From Variovorax paradoxus (GTDB lineage: Bacteria > Pseudomonadota > Gammaproteobacteria > Burkholderiales > Burkholderiaceae_C): a stretch of DNA of 64,000 nt. Position numbers and translations under genes: made by a program. The stretch lies in contig NZ_CP045644.1 in assembly GCF_009498455.1 (NCBI RefSeq), positions 6,203,001 through 6,267,000 on the forward strand, written 5' to 3'. Shown here in pieces: positions 40,728 through 49,436 of this stretch (its first letter is position 1; every line of letters starts with the position of its first letter). Under the pieces are notes generated by a model. It made no database searches. It saw only the letters and a program-made list of their open reading frames with translations, and was not told the DNA's origin.

Positions 40728-42389
40728 ATGGCGGAATTCGACTACGTGATCGTGGGCGGCGGCTCCGGCGGCGCGACGCTGGCCTCGCGCCTGAGCGAAG
40801 ACCCGTCGGTGACGGTCTGCCTCATCGAGGCTGGCGGCGACGGCCGCGGCATTCTCGTGCGGGCGCCGGCCGCCGTGGTCGCAATGCTGCCGGGCCGCCC
40901 GCGCCTCAACAACTACGCCTACCAGACCGTGCCGCAGCCCGGCCTGAACGGGCGGCGCGGCTACCAACCGCGCGGGCGCTGCCTCGGCGGCTCCAGCGCG
41001 ATCAACGCCATGCTCTACGTGCGCGGCCACCGCGAGGACTACGACGACTGGGCACGCTCAGGCTGCGCCGGCTGGGGCTTCGACGAGGTGCTGCCGCACT
41101 TCCTGCGCGCCGAGGGCAACCAGCGCGGCGCGAGCGCGCTGCACGGCGCCGACGGCCCGCTGCAGGTGGCCGAGCAGCAGAATCCGCGCGCCCTCAGCGA
41201 GGCCTTCGTGCGCGCCGCCGCCGAGTGCGGCATTCCGCGCAACGACGACTTCAACGGCCCCGAGCAGGAAGGCGCGGGGCTCTACCAGGTCACGCAGTTC
41301 CATGGCGGTGCGAAGAACGGCGAGCGCTGCTCGGCCGCCGCGGCCTACCTGCACCCGGTGATGGACCAGCGCCCCAACCTCTCCGTGCTGACCGGCACGC
41401 AGGCCCTGCGCGTGGTGCTCGAAGACCGGCGCGCGGTGGGCGTGGAGGTGCGGCACGACGGCAAGGTCGAGACGATTCGCGCGCGCCGCGAGGTGGCGCT
41501 GTGCGGCGGCGCCTTCAACTCGCCGCAGCTGCTGATGCTCTCGGGCATCGGCGACCCCGACGAACTCGCGCGCCACGGCATCGCGGTGCAACACGCCCTG
41601 CCCGGCGTGGGCCAGAACCTGCAGGACCACTGCGACTTCATCGTCGCCTACAAGTCGAAGCAGACCGACATGTTCGGCATCGGCCCGATCGGCGGGCTGC
41701 AGCTGCTGAAGGCCATCGGCCAGTGGCGCCGCAACGGCACGGGCCTGGTCGCGACACCCTTTGCGGAAGGCGGTGCCTTCATCAAGTCGTCGCCCGAGCT
41801 GCGCCGGCCCGACCTGCAGCTGCACTTCGTGATCGCGATCACCGACGACCATGCGCGCAAGCTGCACGCGGGCTTCGGCTTCTCGTGCCATGTGTGCGTG
41901 CTGCGCCCCAAGGGCCGGGGCGACGTGCGCCTGACCGATGCCAGCCCCGATTCGGCGCCGCGCATCGACCCGCGCTTCCTGGCCGATCCGGAAGACATGG
42001 CGCTGCTGCTGCAGGGCGTGAAGAAGACGCGCGAGATCATGCGTTCGCCCGCACTCGAAAAGTACCGCCACCGCGAGGTCTACACCGCCGACGCCCACAC
42101 CGACGCGCAGCTCGAACAGCACATCCGCGCGCGCGCCGACACCATTTACCACCCGGTGGGTACCTGCAAGATGGGCGTGGATGCGATGGCGGTGGTCGAC
42201 CCGCAACTGCGCGTGCACGGCATCGCGGGCCTGCGCGTGGTCGATGCCTCGGTGATGCCGACGCTGATCGGCGGCAACACCAACGCGCCGACCATCATGA
42301 TCGCGGAGCGCGCGGCCGGCTGGATGCGCGGGCCTGTCTCCTTCGCGGAACCCGCTACGGCAGTGCCGTCGATGAGCCTCGCACCATGA
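40728..42389 (+). CDS. GMC-family oxidoreductase (choline/alcohol dehydrogenase-like)
   Basis: 553 residues. FAD motif DYVIVGGGSGGATLASRLSED at residues 5-25; GMC signature 1 GYQPRGRCLGGSSAINAMLYVRG near 82-104; signature 2 GAFNSPQLLMLSGIGDP near 255; C-terminal active-site His in YHPVGTCKMG and FAD-closing NTNAPTIMIAERAAGWM. Oxidises a primary alcohol or polyol with FAD, passing electrons to an acceptor. Cytosolic: no signal peptide. Choline dehydrogenase BetA, AlkJ-type alcohol dehydrogenases and others share these motifs. The 3' end overlaps the convergent LacI-type gene by 35 bp. Confidence 0.93.
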   Translation: MAEFDYVIVGGGSGGATLASRLSEDPSVTVCLIEAGGDGRGILVRAPAAVVAMLPGRPRLNNYAYQTVPQPGLNGRRGYQPRGRCLGGSSAINAMLYVRGHREDYDDWARSGCAGWGFDEVLPHFLRAEGNQRGASALHGADGPLQVAEQQNPRALSEAFVRAAAECGIPRNDDFNGPEQEGAGLYQVTQFHGGAKNGERCSAAAAYLHPVMDQRPNLSVLTGTQALRVVLEDRRAVGVEVRHDGKVETIRARREVALCGGAFNSPQLLMLSGIGDPDELARHGIAVQHALPGVGQNLQDHCDFIVAYKSKQTDMFGIGPIGGLQLLKAIGQWRRNGTGLVATPFAEGGAFIKSSPELRRPDLQLHFVIAITDDHARKLHAGFGFSCHVCVLRPKGRGDVRLTDASPDSAPRIDPRFLADPEDMALLLQGVKKTREIMRSPALEKYRHREVYTADAHTDAQLEQHIRARADTIYHPVGTCKMGVDAMAVVDPQLRVHGIAGLRVVDASVMPTLIGGNTNAPTIMIAERAAGWMRGPVSFAEPATAVPSMSLAP

Positions 42390-43383
42390 GTTCGCCCGGC
42401 AGCAACAGCTGACGCGGCGCGGCATCGAGCCCGCGCAGGCGCTCGATGAGGCAGGTGGCGGCGGCGCGGCCGATCTCGTCGGTCGGTTGCGCCACGGTGC
42501 TCAGGCCCGGCCCGATGAGCGAGGCCCATTCGGGATCGTCGAAGCCCACGAAGCCCAGGTCGGCGCCGAAGCGCCAGTCGAGCCGCGCCATGGCCTGCGC
42601 CACGCGCAGCGTGACCACGGCATTGCCCGCGACCACCGCCGCGCGGCGGCCGCGCTTGGCGCGCTGGCGCAGTGCGCGCAAGGCCTCGTCGAGCGCGTCG
42701 TTCTCGCCCTCGACCGATTCGAAGACCTCGCCCGCCACGCGCGGCTCGTGCGCCGCCACGCAGGCGCCGAACGCTGCCGTGCGCTCGCGCCGCGAGCTGA
42801 CGCCCTTCTGCGGCTCGGTGACGTACAGCAGCTCGCGGTAGCCGCCTTCGACCAGGTGGCCGCAGGTGTCGCGCATCGCGGCGTGGTTGTCGAGCGAGAC
42901 GAAGTCGGTGTGCATGCCCGTGTGCCGGCGATCGACCAGCACGGCGGGCTTGCCGTGCAGCGTGACCGCATCGACCACGTTGCTGCCGCGCCCCAGCGTG
43001 TTGAGGATGAAGCCGTCGACCTGGTAGCCCGCGAGCGCATTGATGGCCTCGCGCTCGCGTTCGCTCTCGTTGCCGAGGTTGAACAGCATCACGAGGTAGC
43101 CGGCGTCCTGGCAGGCTTTTTCGGCGCCGCGCAGCACGGCCACCGAGTACGGGTTGGTGATGTCGGCCACGATCAGGCCGATGAGCCGCGAGCGGCCGTG
43201 GCTCAGCGCCTGCGCCATCGGGCTCGGCGAGTACGCCAGCTTGGCGATGGCCGCCTCGACGCGCGTGGCGATGTCGGGGCTCAGCAGGCGCTCGCGGTGG
43301 TTGAGGAAGCGCGAGACGGTGGCCTTGGAGACGCCGGCGGCTTCGGCAACGTCGGCGATGGTGGCGCGGCCGGTGGGTTTCAT
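42355..43383 (-). CDS. ptxS: LacI-family repressor, PtxS-like
   Basis: 342 residues. HTH at 7-30 (ATIADVAEAAGVSKATVSRFLNH) and hinge YSPSPMAQALSHGRSRLIGLIVAD; periplasmic-binding-like effector domain 60-340 (VDGFILNTLGRG, KPAVLVDRRH, VGFDDPEWASLIGPGLSTVAQP). In Pseudomonas, ptxS closes the kgu operon, represses it and is released by 2-ketogluconate. Here it lies behind kguD in the same orientation, separated by 313 bp of REP-like repeats, and the operon head carries a palindrome identical to the known PtxS operator as I recall it. The symbol rests on that context and site; sequence alone only gives LacI/GntR family. Confidence 0.8.
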   Translation of the reverse strand: MKPTGRATIADVAEAAGVSKATVSRFLNHRERLLSPDIATRVEAAIAKLAYSPSPMAQALSHGRSRLIGLIVADITNPYSVAVLRGAEKACQDAGYLVMLFNLGNESEREREAINALAGYQVDGFILNTLGRGSNVVDAVTLHGKPAVLVDRRHTGMHTDFVSLDNHAAMRDTCGHLVEGGYRELLYVTEPQKGVSSRRERTAAFGACVAAHEPRVAGEVFESVEGENDALDEALRALRQRAKRGRRAAVVAGNAVVTLRVAQAMARLDWRFGADLGFVGFDDPEWASLIGPGLSTVAQPTDEIGRAAATCLIERLRGLDAAPRQLLLPGELMVRGSSTALP

Positions 43384-43696
43384 GGCCTGCTCCCGAAAGG
43401 CGAAGAACGCGGTGGGCGGCTTTGGCTCCCTCTCCCCTTGGGGAGAGGGTTGGGGTGAGGGCCGGCGGCGCTGATGCGGCGCATGCTTGTGCGACGGCCA
43501 CTGCCCTCACCCCCACCCTCTCCCCGAGGGGAGAGGGAGCAAGACAGGCCGGACGTTCGCGGCCGACGCGTCTGTATTGCTCCTTCCCCTTCCGGGGGAA
43601 GGTTGGGATGGGGGCAGGCAGAGCGCTCGATGGATGCGCCGCTGGCCCCCACCCCCGTCCTCCCCCGGGAGGGGAGGGAGAAAGACATGGGACGTC
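43384..43696. other. 313-bp repeat-filled gap between ptxS and kguD
   Basis: No gene. Almost the whole stretch is four REP-like hairpins, described in the next entry. No PtxS palindrome or strong promoter is seen immediately before ptxS. Confidence 0.7.
43420..43692. repeat. Array of four REP-like palindromes
   Basis: Four units of C-rich arm, short loop, G-rich arm and a GGGGTGAGGG-type tail, near 43428-43460, 43502-43540, 43577-43615 and 43647-43692. Neighbouring units alternate in orientation, giving two inverted pairs. They share sequence with the pair at 2137-2262. As transcribed hairpins they may stabilise the upstream kgu message and lower read-through into ptxS. Confidence 0.8.
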
Positions 43697-44677
43697 TCAT
43701 GCGCCTGCCGTGTCGTACGGCGCCGTCGGCTTCTCGCCGGCCAGCACCTGCAACAGATTGGTCGTAGCCAGCTCGGCCATCGCATGCCGCGTCTCATGCG
43801 TGGCCGAGCCGATATGCGGCAGCGGCGTCACACGCGGATGCGTGCGCAGCGGCGACTCGGCCGGCAGCGGTTCCTTCGCGAACACGTCGAGGCCGGCGGC
43901 GCGCAAGGTGCCGTGGTCGAGCGCGTCGAGCAGCGCGGCTTCGTTCACGGTGGCGCCGCGGCCGCCGTTGATGAACGACGCGCCCGGCTTCATGCGCGCG
44001 AAGAAAGCGGCGTCGATCATGCCGCGCGTCGCGTCGGTCAGCGGCAGCATCGCGAGCACGATGTCGGCGCGCGCGAGCAGATCATCGAGCGGCGTGTGCG
44101 TGGCGCGGCCTTGCAGCTCGGGCGCCTGCGTGGCGAGGTCGACCGCGCGACGCGAGTGATAGAGAACCGGCATGCCGAAGCCCAGCGCGGCGCGGCGCGC
44201 CACGGCCTGACCGATGCGGCCGAATCCGAGGATGCCCAGCGTCTTGCCGTGCACGTCGGTGCCGAAGAATTCTTCGCCGATGTTCTTCGTCCAGTTACCT
44301 TCGCGCACGAGGTTCGACAGCTCGACCACGCGGCGTTGCGTGGCCATGAGAATCGCGAACACCGTGTCGGCGACCGTCTCGGTCAGCACGTCGGGCGTGT
44401 GGCACAGCACGATGCCGCGCTGGTGCAGTTCGGCCAGCGCGTAGTTGTCGACACCGACGGACACGCTCGATATCACCTCGAGCTGCGGCGCCGCATCGAG
44501 CAGCGCGGCGTCGACGTTGTAGCTCGAACCGATCAGCCCGTTCGCGGTGGCGAGCGCAGCGGCAAAGGCCTCGGGCTCCTTGCGCGGATCGGCCACGGTG
44601 ACGTGGTGCGCGGCCTGCAGGCGCGCGAGTTGGTCTTCGGGCAACGCCCGGAATACGAGCACATTCTTCTTCGTCAT
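43697..44677 (-). CDS. kguD: D-2-hydroxyacid dehydrogenase, 2-keto-6-phosphogluconate reductase-like
   Basis: 326 residues. NAD(P)-binding motif LGILGFGRIGQAVARRAALG near 147-166; catalytic Arg in FINGGRGATVNE, Glu in GLDVFAKEP and His in PLPHIGSATHETRHAM are all present. The protein belongs to the glyoxylate/hydroxypyruvate/2-ketogluconate reductase group. With kinase and isomerase genes beside it and a PtxS-type regulator, the likely reaction is reduction of 2-keto-6-phosphogluconate to 6-phosphogluconate. Its ATG shares a base with the stop of kguK. A general 2-ketoacid reductase (GhrB) is the alternative. Confidence 0.83.
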   Translation of the reverse strand: MTKKNVLVFRALPEDQLARLQAAHHVTVADPRKEPEAFAAALATANGLIGSSYNVDAALLDAAPQLEVISSVSVGVDNYALAELHQRGIVLCHTPDVLTETVADTVFAILMATQRRVVELSNLVREGNWTKNIGEEFFGTDVHGKTLGILGFGRIGQAVARRAALGFGMPVLYHSRRAVDLATQAPELQGRATHTPLDDLLARADIVLAMLPLTDATRGMIDAAFFARMKPGASFINGGRGATVNEAALLDALDHGTLRAAGLDVFAKEPLPAESPLRTHPRVTPLPHIGSATHETRHAMAELATTNLLQVLAGEKPTAPYDTAGA

Positions 44678-45630
44678 CAGAGTCCCGCTTCTTCGAGTTG
44701 CGCCCGCGTCGGCAGGCCTTCGGTGTCGCCCAGCACCTGCACGGCGCGCGCGCCGATCCAGGCGCCGCGGCGCACCGCGTCGGGCACGCGCTTGCCTTCG
44801 AGCAGCGCGCTCACCACGCCGGCGGCAAAGCCGTCGCCCGCGCCCACGGTGTCGATCACCTCCTTCACCGGGAAGCCGGCTACATGGCCGGTGCCGGCCA
44901 CTTCGCTGTCGTAGTACGCACCGGCGGCACCGAGCTTGACGACGACCAGCTTCGCGCCGCGCTCGCGGTAGAACTTCGCGACGTCTTCGGGCTTGTCATG
45001 GCCCGTGAGCAGCAAGCCTTCTTCGATGCCGGGCAGCACCCAGTCGGCGCGCGACGCGAGTTCGTTCACCCAGTGGCGCATGGTCTCGGTCGACGACCAC
45101 AGCGTGGGCCGCAGGTTGGTGTCGAACGAGATGGTGCGACCGGCCGCGCGCATCACGTCCATGGTCTTGAGTGCAGCCTGCAGGCTGGTCTCGGAGATGG
45201 CCGCGAACACGCCGGTGGCATGCAGGTGGCGCGCCGAGCGCAGCCAGGCTTCGTCAACGTCGGCCGGGCCCATGTGGCTCGCGGCCGAGCCCTTGCGGTG
45301 GTATTCGATCGGCGGGTCGCTGCCGTCGGTGACGCGGCCCTTGAACTGGAAGCCGGTGCGCTGCGTCGCGTCGGTGATCACGTGCGAGCAGTCGATGCCT
45401 TCGGCGCGCATCGCGCCCAGCAGCGCGCGGCCCATCGAGTCGGTGCCCAGGCGGCTGGCCCAGCCGACCTTGAGGCCGAGGCGCGACAGGCCGATGGCCA
45501 CGTTGGTCTCGGCGCCGGCGGTGCGCTTGAAGAACGACTCGGCGTTTTCCAGCGGACCAGGCCGGTCGGCCACCAGCAGCAGCATGGCTTCGCCGAACAA
45601 GGCGACATCGAAAGCGGTGGGTTCCGTCAT
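44677..45630 (-). CDS. kguK: PfkB-family sugar-acid kinase, 2-ketogluconokinase-like
   Basis: 317 residues. PfkB/ribokinase signatures are clear: GAETNVAIGLSRLGLKVGWASRLG near 36-59 and the C-terminal anion-hole motif DTVGAGDGFAAGVVSALLEG near 258-277 with the catalytic Asp. It resembles 2-keto-3-deoxygluconate kinases and 2-ketogluconokinases, which this method cannot separate. Placement between kguE-like and kguD-like genes favours phosphorylation of 2-ketogluconate to 2-keto-6-phosphogluconate. It lies ten bases after the isomerase gene. The chosen ATG gives MTEPTAFDVALFGEAML, the usual family opening. Confidence 0.84.
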   Translation of the reverse strand: MTEPTAFDVALFGEAMLLLVADRPGPLENAESFFKRTAGAETNVAIGLSRLGLKVGWASRLGTDSMGRALLGAMRAEGIDCSHVITDATQRTGFQFKGRVTDGSDPPIEYHRKGSAASHMGPADVDEAWLRSARHLHATGVFAAISETSLQAALKTMDVMRAAGRTISFDTNLRPTLWSSTETMRHWVNELASRADWVLPGIEEGLLLTGHDKPEDVAKFYRERGAKLVVVKLGAAGAYYDSEVAGTGHVAGFPVKEVIDTVGAGDGFAAGVVSALLEGKRVPDAVRRGAWIGARAVQVLGDTEGLPTRAQLEEAGL

Positions 45631-45640
45631 GTGTGTGTTC

Positions 45641-46384
45641 CTACGCCCGTGCGGCGCGGATGAAGTCGATCTGCGCGCGGGTGACGGCCAGCAGGTCGTC
45701 GCCCACGAGCGGGTATTCGATGGCATGCGGCACATCGGCTGGCAGTGCGCGCAGCACTGCGCGCCACGGCGCGACCGAGTCGCCCATCGGCACCGCCACC
45801 CACTTGTGCGGCAGGCGCTGCGCGCCCTTGCAATGCACGTAGCGCACGCGGTGGCCGAGCGCCTGCGCGGCCTGCAGCGGGCACTCGCCGAGCCAGTGCC
45901 AGTTGCCCATGTCGAAGGTCATGCCCAGCGACACGCCGGCGCGGTCGGCCACGTCGAAGAAGGTCTGCAGCGCGGCCAGCGTGCCGGCGCGCACGGTCTG
46001 GTCGTTCTCGATGAGCAGCTCGACGCGGGTTTCGGCCAGCGCGACCTTCAGGCCCCAGAGCGAACCATGCGACGACGGTTGAAAGTCGCCGATGGCCATC
46101 TTGAGCCGCTTCGCACCGACACGCGTGGCGGCGGCGATGCCGCGTTGCAGCGCGGCGCTGTCGAGCCAGCCGCCTTCGGCCCACAGGCCCTCGGGGCTGG
46201 AGTACACGGAAGCAAGACCGTTCAGCGCGGGCAGTTCGGCCTCGGCGTCGCGCAGCATCTCGCCGCGCACTTCCACCGAATCGGCACCGGCCGCGCGCGA
46301 GAGTTGCGAGCACCAGCGCTGGCCGTGCCGCCCCACCTCGGCCGCACCGAAGGACGACAGAGAAATCAGGACTTCGAAGGCCAT
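45641..46384 (-). CDS. kguE: Sugar-phosphate isomerase/epimerase (TIM barrel), KguE-like
   Basis: 247 residues of the xylose-isomerase-like TIM-barrel family (AP_endonuc_2). Visible strands and metal ligands include ADSVEVRGEML, VELLIENDQTV (Glu ligand), LGMTFDMGNWHWLG (Asp/His) and VRYVHCKGA (His). In Pseudomonas kguE is the first gene of the ketogluconate operon and its exact role is not well defined. Here the ATG shares one base with the stop of the ABC ATPase gene, so the catabolic genes are physically coupled to the transporter genes. A generic sugar isomerase remains possible. Confidence 0.82.
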   Translation of the reverse strand: MAFEVLISLSSFGAAEVGRHGQRWCSQLSRAAGADSVEVRGEMLRDAEAELPALNGLASVYSSPEGLWAEGGWLDSAALQRGIAAATRVGAKRLKMAIGDFQPSSHGSLWGLKVALAETRVELLIENDQTVRAGTLAALQTFFDVADRAGVSLGMTFDMGNWHWLGECPLQAAQALGHRVRYVHCKGAQRLPHKWVAVPMGDSVAPWRAVLRALPADVPHAIEYPLVGDDLLAVTRAQIDFIRAARA

Positions 46385-47139
46385 CAGTGGGCTTGGTGCG
46401 AGCTGAGAATTTGACCCAGGAACTGGCGCGTGCGCTCGTCCTTGGGGTTGCCGAAGAACTCCTGCGGCGGTGCCTGCTCGACGATCTTGCCGTCGGCCAT
46501 GAAGATCACGCGGTCGGCCACGCTGCGGGCAAAGCCCATCTCGTGCGTCACGCACAGCATGGTCATGCCGTCTTCGGCCAGGCCGATCATGGTGTCGAGC
46601 ACTTCCTTGACCATCTCGGGATCGAGCGCCGACGTGGGCTCGTCGAACAGCATGATCTTGGGCGACATGCACAGCGCGCGCGCAATCGCCACGCGCTGTT
46701 GCTGGCCGCCCGAGAGCTGGCTCGGGTACTTCTTCGCCTGCTCGGGAATGCGCACGCGCGTGAGGTACTTCATGGCCACCTCTTCCGCCTGCGCCTTGGT
46801 CATGCCGCGCGAGCGCATCGGCGCCAGCGTGCAGTTTTCCAGAATGGTGAGGTGCGGGAACAGGTTGAACTGCTGGAACACCATGCCGACTTCGGCGCGC
46901 ACCGCATCGATGTTCTTGCCGCCCGCGGTGAGGTCGATGCCGTCGACCACGATGCGGCCCTTTTGCACCGTCTCGAGCCGGTTGATGCAACGGATGAGCG
47001 TCGACTTGCCCGAGCCCGAGGGCCCGCAGATCACGATGCGCTCGCCCTGGCGCACCGACAGGTCGATGCCGGTCAACACCTGGAATTCACCGTACCACTT
47101 GTTGACCGCTTCCATGCGGATGATCGATTCCGTCGTCAT
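46384..47139 (-). CDS. Polar amino-acid-type ABC transporter ATP-binding protein (GlnQ-like)
   Basis: 251 residues, standard for the GlnQ/HisP group. Walker [19 protein letters not shown]-loop [17 protein letters not shown], signature [15 protein letters not shown], Walker [17 protein letters not shown] and switch His [16 protein letters not shown]. The FNLFPHLT word is diagnostic of the polar amino-acid branch. It shares an operon with two permeases and a binding protein upstream and with sugar-acid enzymes downstream, so the imported solute is probably a sugar acid such as 2-ketogluconate rather than an amino acid (inference). Confidence 0.95.
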   Translation of the reverse strand: MTTESIIRMEAVNKWYGEFQVLTGIDLSVRQGERIVICGPSGSGKSTLIRCINRLETVQKGRIVVDGIDLTAGGKNIDAVRAEVGMVFQQFNLFPHLTILENCTLAPMRSRGMTKAQAEEVAMKYLTRVRIPEQAKKYPSQLSGGQQQRVAIARALCMSPKIMLFDEPTSALDPEMVKEVLDTMIGLAEDGMTMLCVTHEMGFARSVADRVIFMADGKIVEQAPPQEFFGNPKDERTRQFLGQILSSHQAH

Positions 47140-47171
47140 GCCAGGATTCCTTCTTCTTCAGCCGCGGGGGC

Positions 47172-47969
47172 TCACTGCATCTTGGGCAGGTCGGCCTGCA
47201 GCCACTTTTGATAGAGCTTGTTCAGCTCGCCGTTGGCGGTGTTCTTCTGCACGAATTCGTTCACGGCCTTGGTCAGTTCTTCCTGGCCCGGACGCATCGC
47301 GATGCCCATCGATTGCTGCACCAGCGTGAACTTGTTTTCGAAGGTGTTGGCCGGCACGCGCTTGGCGATCTGCGCCGCCACGGTGACCGAGCAGCCGATG
47401 GCATCGACCTGGCCCGAGATCAGCGCCTGCATGGCCGAGGCGTCGTCGTCGAAGCGGCGGATCTCGGTGCCTTCGGGGGCGGCCTTGGTCACGGCCACGT
47501 CTTGCGTCGACGCGCGGGCCACGCCCACGCGCAGGCCCTTCAGGTCGCCTGCCGCCTTGATCGAGGTCTTGGTCGCGCCGTACAGCACGATGGTCGCGGC
47601 TGCGTAGGGCTGCGAGAACTGCACCTGCTTGGCGCGCTCGGGCGTCACGGCCAGCGAGGCCACCAGCAGGTCGACCTTGTTGGTCAGCAGGAAGGGAATG
47701 CGGTTCGGGCCCGTGACCGGCACGATGTTGGCCTTGACGCCCCAGTCTTTCGCCAGCAGCTTGGCCACGTCGGCGTCGTAGCCGTCGGGCTGGTTCTTGG
47801 CGTCGGTGGTGCCGTAGGGCGGGAAGTCGACCAGCATGCCGATGGTGATCTCGCCCTTCTTCTTGATGTCGGCCACGGTCTGTGCGGACGCGAAGGGCGC
47901 GAACACGGTCAGTGCGGCGCCGAGGCCCAGGGCGGCAAGCGCAACGCGGCGGGTGGTGGAACGGGTCAT
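47172..47969 (-). CDS. Polar amino-acid-type ABC substrate-binding protein (SBP_bac_3)
   Basis: 265 residues. Sec signal peptide MTRSTTRRVALAALGLGAALTVFAPFASA. Type II binding domain: GEITIGMLVDFPPYGTTDAKNQPDGYDADVAK, LVASLAVTPERAKQVQFSQPYA, LKGLRVGVARASTQDVA. The Arg that clamps the alpha-carboxylate in amino-acid binders is expected in the TPERA segment and is present, so a carboxylate ligand is likely; a sugar acid would satisfy this. Located between the permease genes and the ATPase gene. Confidence 0.92.
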   Translation of the reverse strand: MTRSTTRRVALAALGLGAALTVFAPFASAQTVADIKKKGEITIGMLVDFPPYGTTDAKNQPDGYDADVAKLLAKDWGVKANIVPVTGPNRIPFLLTNKVDLLVASLAVTPERAKQVQFSQPYAAATIVLYGATKTSIKAAGDLKGLRVGVARASTQDVAVTKAAPEGTEIRRFDDDASAMQALISGQVDAIGCSVTVAAQIAKRVPANTFENKFTLVQQSMGIAMRPGQEELTKAVNEFVQKNTANGELNKLYQKWLQADLPKMQ

Positions 47970-48021
47970 GGGATGTGTCTCCTGAATAAAGAAAGGAAGC
48001 GACGAGAAAAACGAGGAACGG

Positions 48022-48675
48022 TCAGCGAGCCAACGCCAGGGCGCGCTTGCGCTCCATGCGCGCTGCAAGCAGCGACAGCGGCCAGCAGATCGCGAAGTAG
48101 ATGGCCGCCACCACCGAGAACACGATGAGCGGCTGGAAGGTGGCGTTGTTGACGATCTGCCCGGCGCGCGTGATCTCGACGAAACCGATGATGGCCGCGA
48201 GCGACGTGCCCTTGATGATCTGCACCAGGTAGCCCACCGTGGGCGCCAGCGCGATCTTGAAAGCCTGCGGCAGCACCACGTCGCGCATGCGCGCCGCGTA
48301 CTTGAGGTTGAGCGCCTGCGCCGCCTCCCACTGGCCGCGCGGAATCGCCTGGATGCAGCCGCGCCAGATTTCGCCGAGGAAGGCCGCGCTGTTCAGGATG
48401 AGCGCCACGCCCGCGGCCACCCACGGGTTGATGTCCAGCCCCAGCACCGGCGCACCGAAGAACACCAGGAACAGCTGCAGCAGCAGCGGCGTGCCCTGGA
48501 AGATCTGGATGAAGGTGGTCGACACGGCGCGCGCCCACGTCGATTCCGACGTGCGCATCAGCGCGATGGCCAAGCCAAGAATGGCGCCGCCCACGAAGGC
48601 GATGGCCGACAGTGCGAGCGTCCACTTGGCCGCTTCGAGGATGAAAAGGAATTCGGGAAAACCGAAGGTGCGCAT
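48022..48675 (-). CDS. Polar amino-acid-type ABC permease (HisM/GlnP family), second
   Basis: 217 residues, about five membrane segments. The inner-membrane EAA loop reads QWEAAQALNLKYAARMRDVVLPQAFKIALAP, typical of His/Glu/Gln/Arg/opine permeases. N-terminal helix AKWTLALSAIAFVGGAILGLAIAL. Paired with the permease encoded 31 bp upstream, so the channel is likely a heterodimer. Final residues are basic (RMERKRALALAR). Part of the ABC transporter placed ahead of the kgu-like genes. Confidence 0.94.
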   Translation of the reverse strand: MRTFGFPEFLFILEAAKWTLALSAIAFVGGAILGLAIALMRTSESTWARAVSTTFIQIFQGTPLLLQLFLVFFGAPVLGLDINPWVAAGVALILNSAAFLGEIWRGCIQAIPRGQWEAAQALNLKYAARMRDVVLPQAFKIALAPTVGYLVQIIKGTSLAAIIGFVEITRAGQIVNNATFQPLIVFSVVAAIYFAICWPLSLLAARMERKRALALAR

Positions 48676-48706
48676 GGTGTGTGCTCCGTCCGTCGTGGTC
48701 AGTCAG

Positions 48707-49378
48707 TTACCGGCGGTCCGGGTAGTTGAGCGTGCGCTTGTAGATCAGCTTGAACATGGCCGAGAAGGCCAGCGCCAGCGCGAGGTAGATGGCCGCGACC
48801 ACGATGTAGATCTCGAAGCTGCGGAAGGTCTGCGACTGCAGGTTGGCGGCCACCGATGTCAGGTCGTCGGCCGAGATGACCGACACCACCGCCGAGCTCA
48901 GCATCAGCAGGATGAACTGGCTCGTGAGCGCCGGGTAGATCGCCTTCAGCGCGGGTTTGATGATCACGAAGCGGAAGATTTCCCAGGGCTTGAGGTTGAG
49001 CGCACGGCCCGCCTCGATCTGCCCCTTGGGAATCGACTCGATGCCCGCACGGATGATCTCCGTGGCGTAGGCGCCGAGGTTCACCACCATCGCCACCAGC
49101 GCGGCCGTTTGCGGCGACCAGCGCAGGCCGATGGCCGGCAGCGCGAAGAAGAAGAAAAACAACTGCACGATGAACGGCGTGTTGCGGATCACCTCGATGT
49201 ACGCATTGACGATGAAGCGCAGCCAGCCCGGCCCCGAGGTCTTGCCCCAGGCGCAAAAGATGGCGACCACCAGCCCCAGCAGGGTGGCGATGAGCGAGAG
49301 CTGAACCGTGATCCACGTGCCCTTGAGCAACAGCGGCCAGGCGGCAAAGACGGCGTCGAATTGGAACTGGTAGTTCAT
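48707..49378 (-). CDS. Polar amino-acid-type ABC permease (HisM/GlnP family), first
   Basis: 223 residues and about five membrane segments. EAA loop: QIEAGRALNLKPWEIFRFVIIKPALKAIYPAL. The early segment LLKGTWITVQLSLIATLLGLVVAIFCAWG is the standard opening. First gene of the long leftward unit that runs through two permeases, binding protein, ATPase, kguE, kguK and kguD. The PtxS-type palindrome at 49437-49450 lies 59 bp upstream of its ATG, where repression of the whole unit would be effective. Confidence 0.94.
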   Translation of the reverse strand: MNYQFQFDAVFAAWPLLLKGTWITVQLSLIATLLGLVVAIFCAWGKTSGPGWLRFIVNAYIEVIRNTPFIVQLFFFFFALPAIGLRWSPQTAALVAMVVNLGAYATEIIRAGIESIPKGQIEAGRALNLKPWEIFRFVIIKPALKAIYPALTSQFILLMLSSAVVSVISADDLTSVAANLQSQTFRSFEIYIVVAAIYLALALAFSAMFKLIYKRTLNYPDRR

Positions 49379-49436
49379 GGTGGAGCGGGCACGAAGAGCC
49401 GTGCGCGGACCCTGAAAGGAATGCTTGCAGCTTAAA

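Noticed and set aside
40728..42389. GMC oxidoreductase as gluconate 2-dehydrogenase feeding the ketogluconate genes
   Set aside because: That enzyme is a membrane-bound periplasmic flavoprotein with partner subunits; this protein has no signal peptide or partners and looks like the choline/alcohol dehydrogenase group.
43376..43382. PtxS half-site GGTTTCA at the ptxS start
   Set aside because: Only one half, overlapping the start codon and encoded residues; no mirrored half is present.
44677..45630. Fructokinase or ribokinase
   Set aside because: Family signatures alone allow it, but the KDG/ketogluconate-kinase-like opening and the kgu-like neighbours fit a sugar-acid kinase better.
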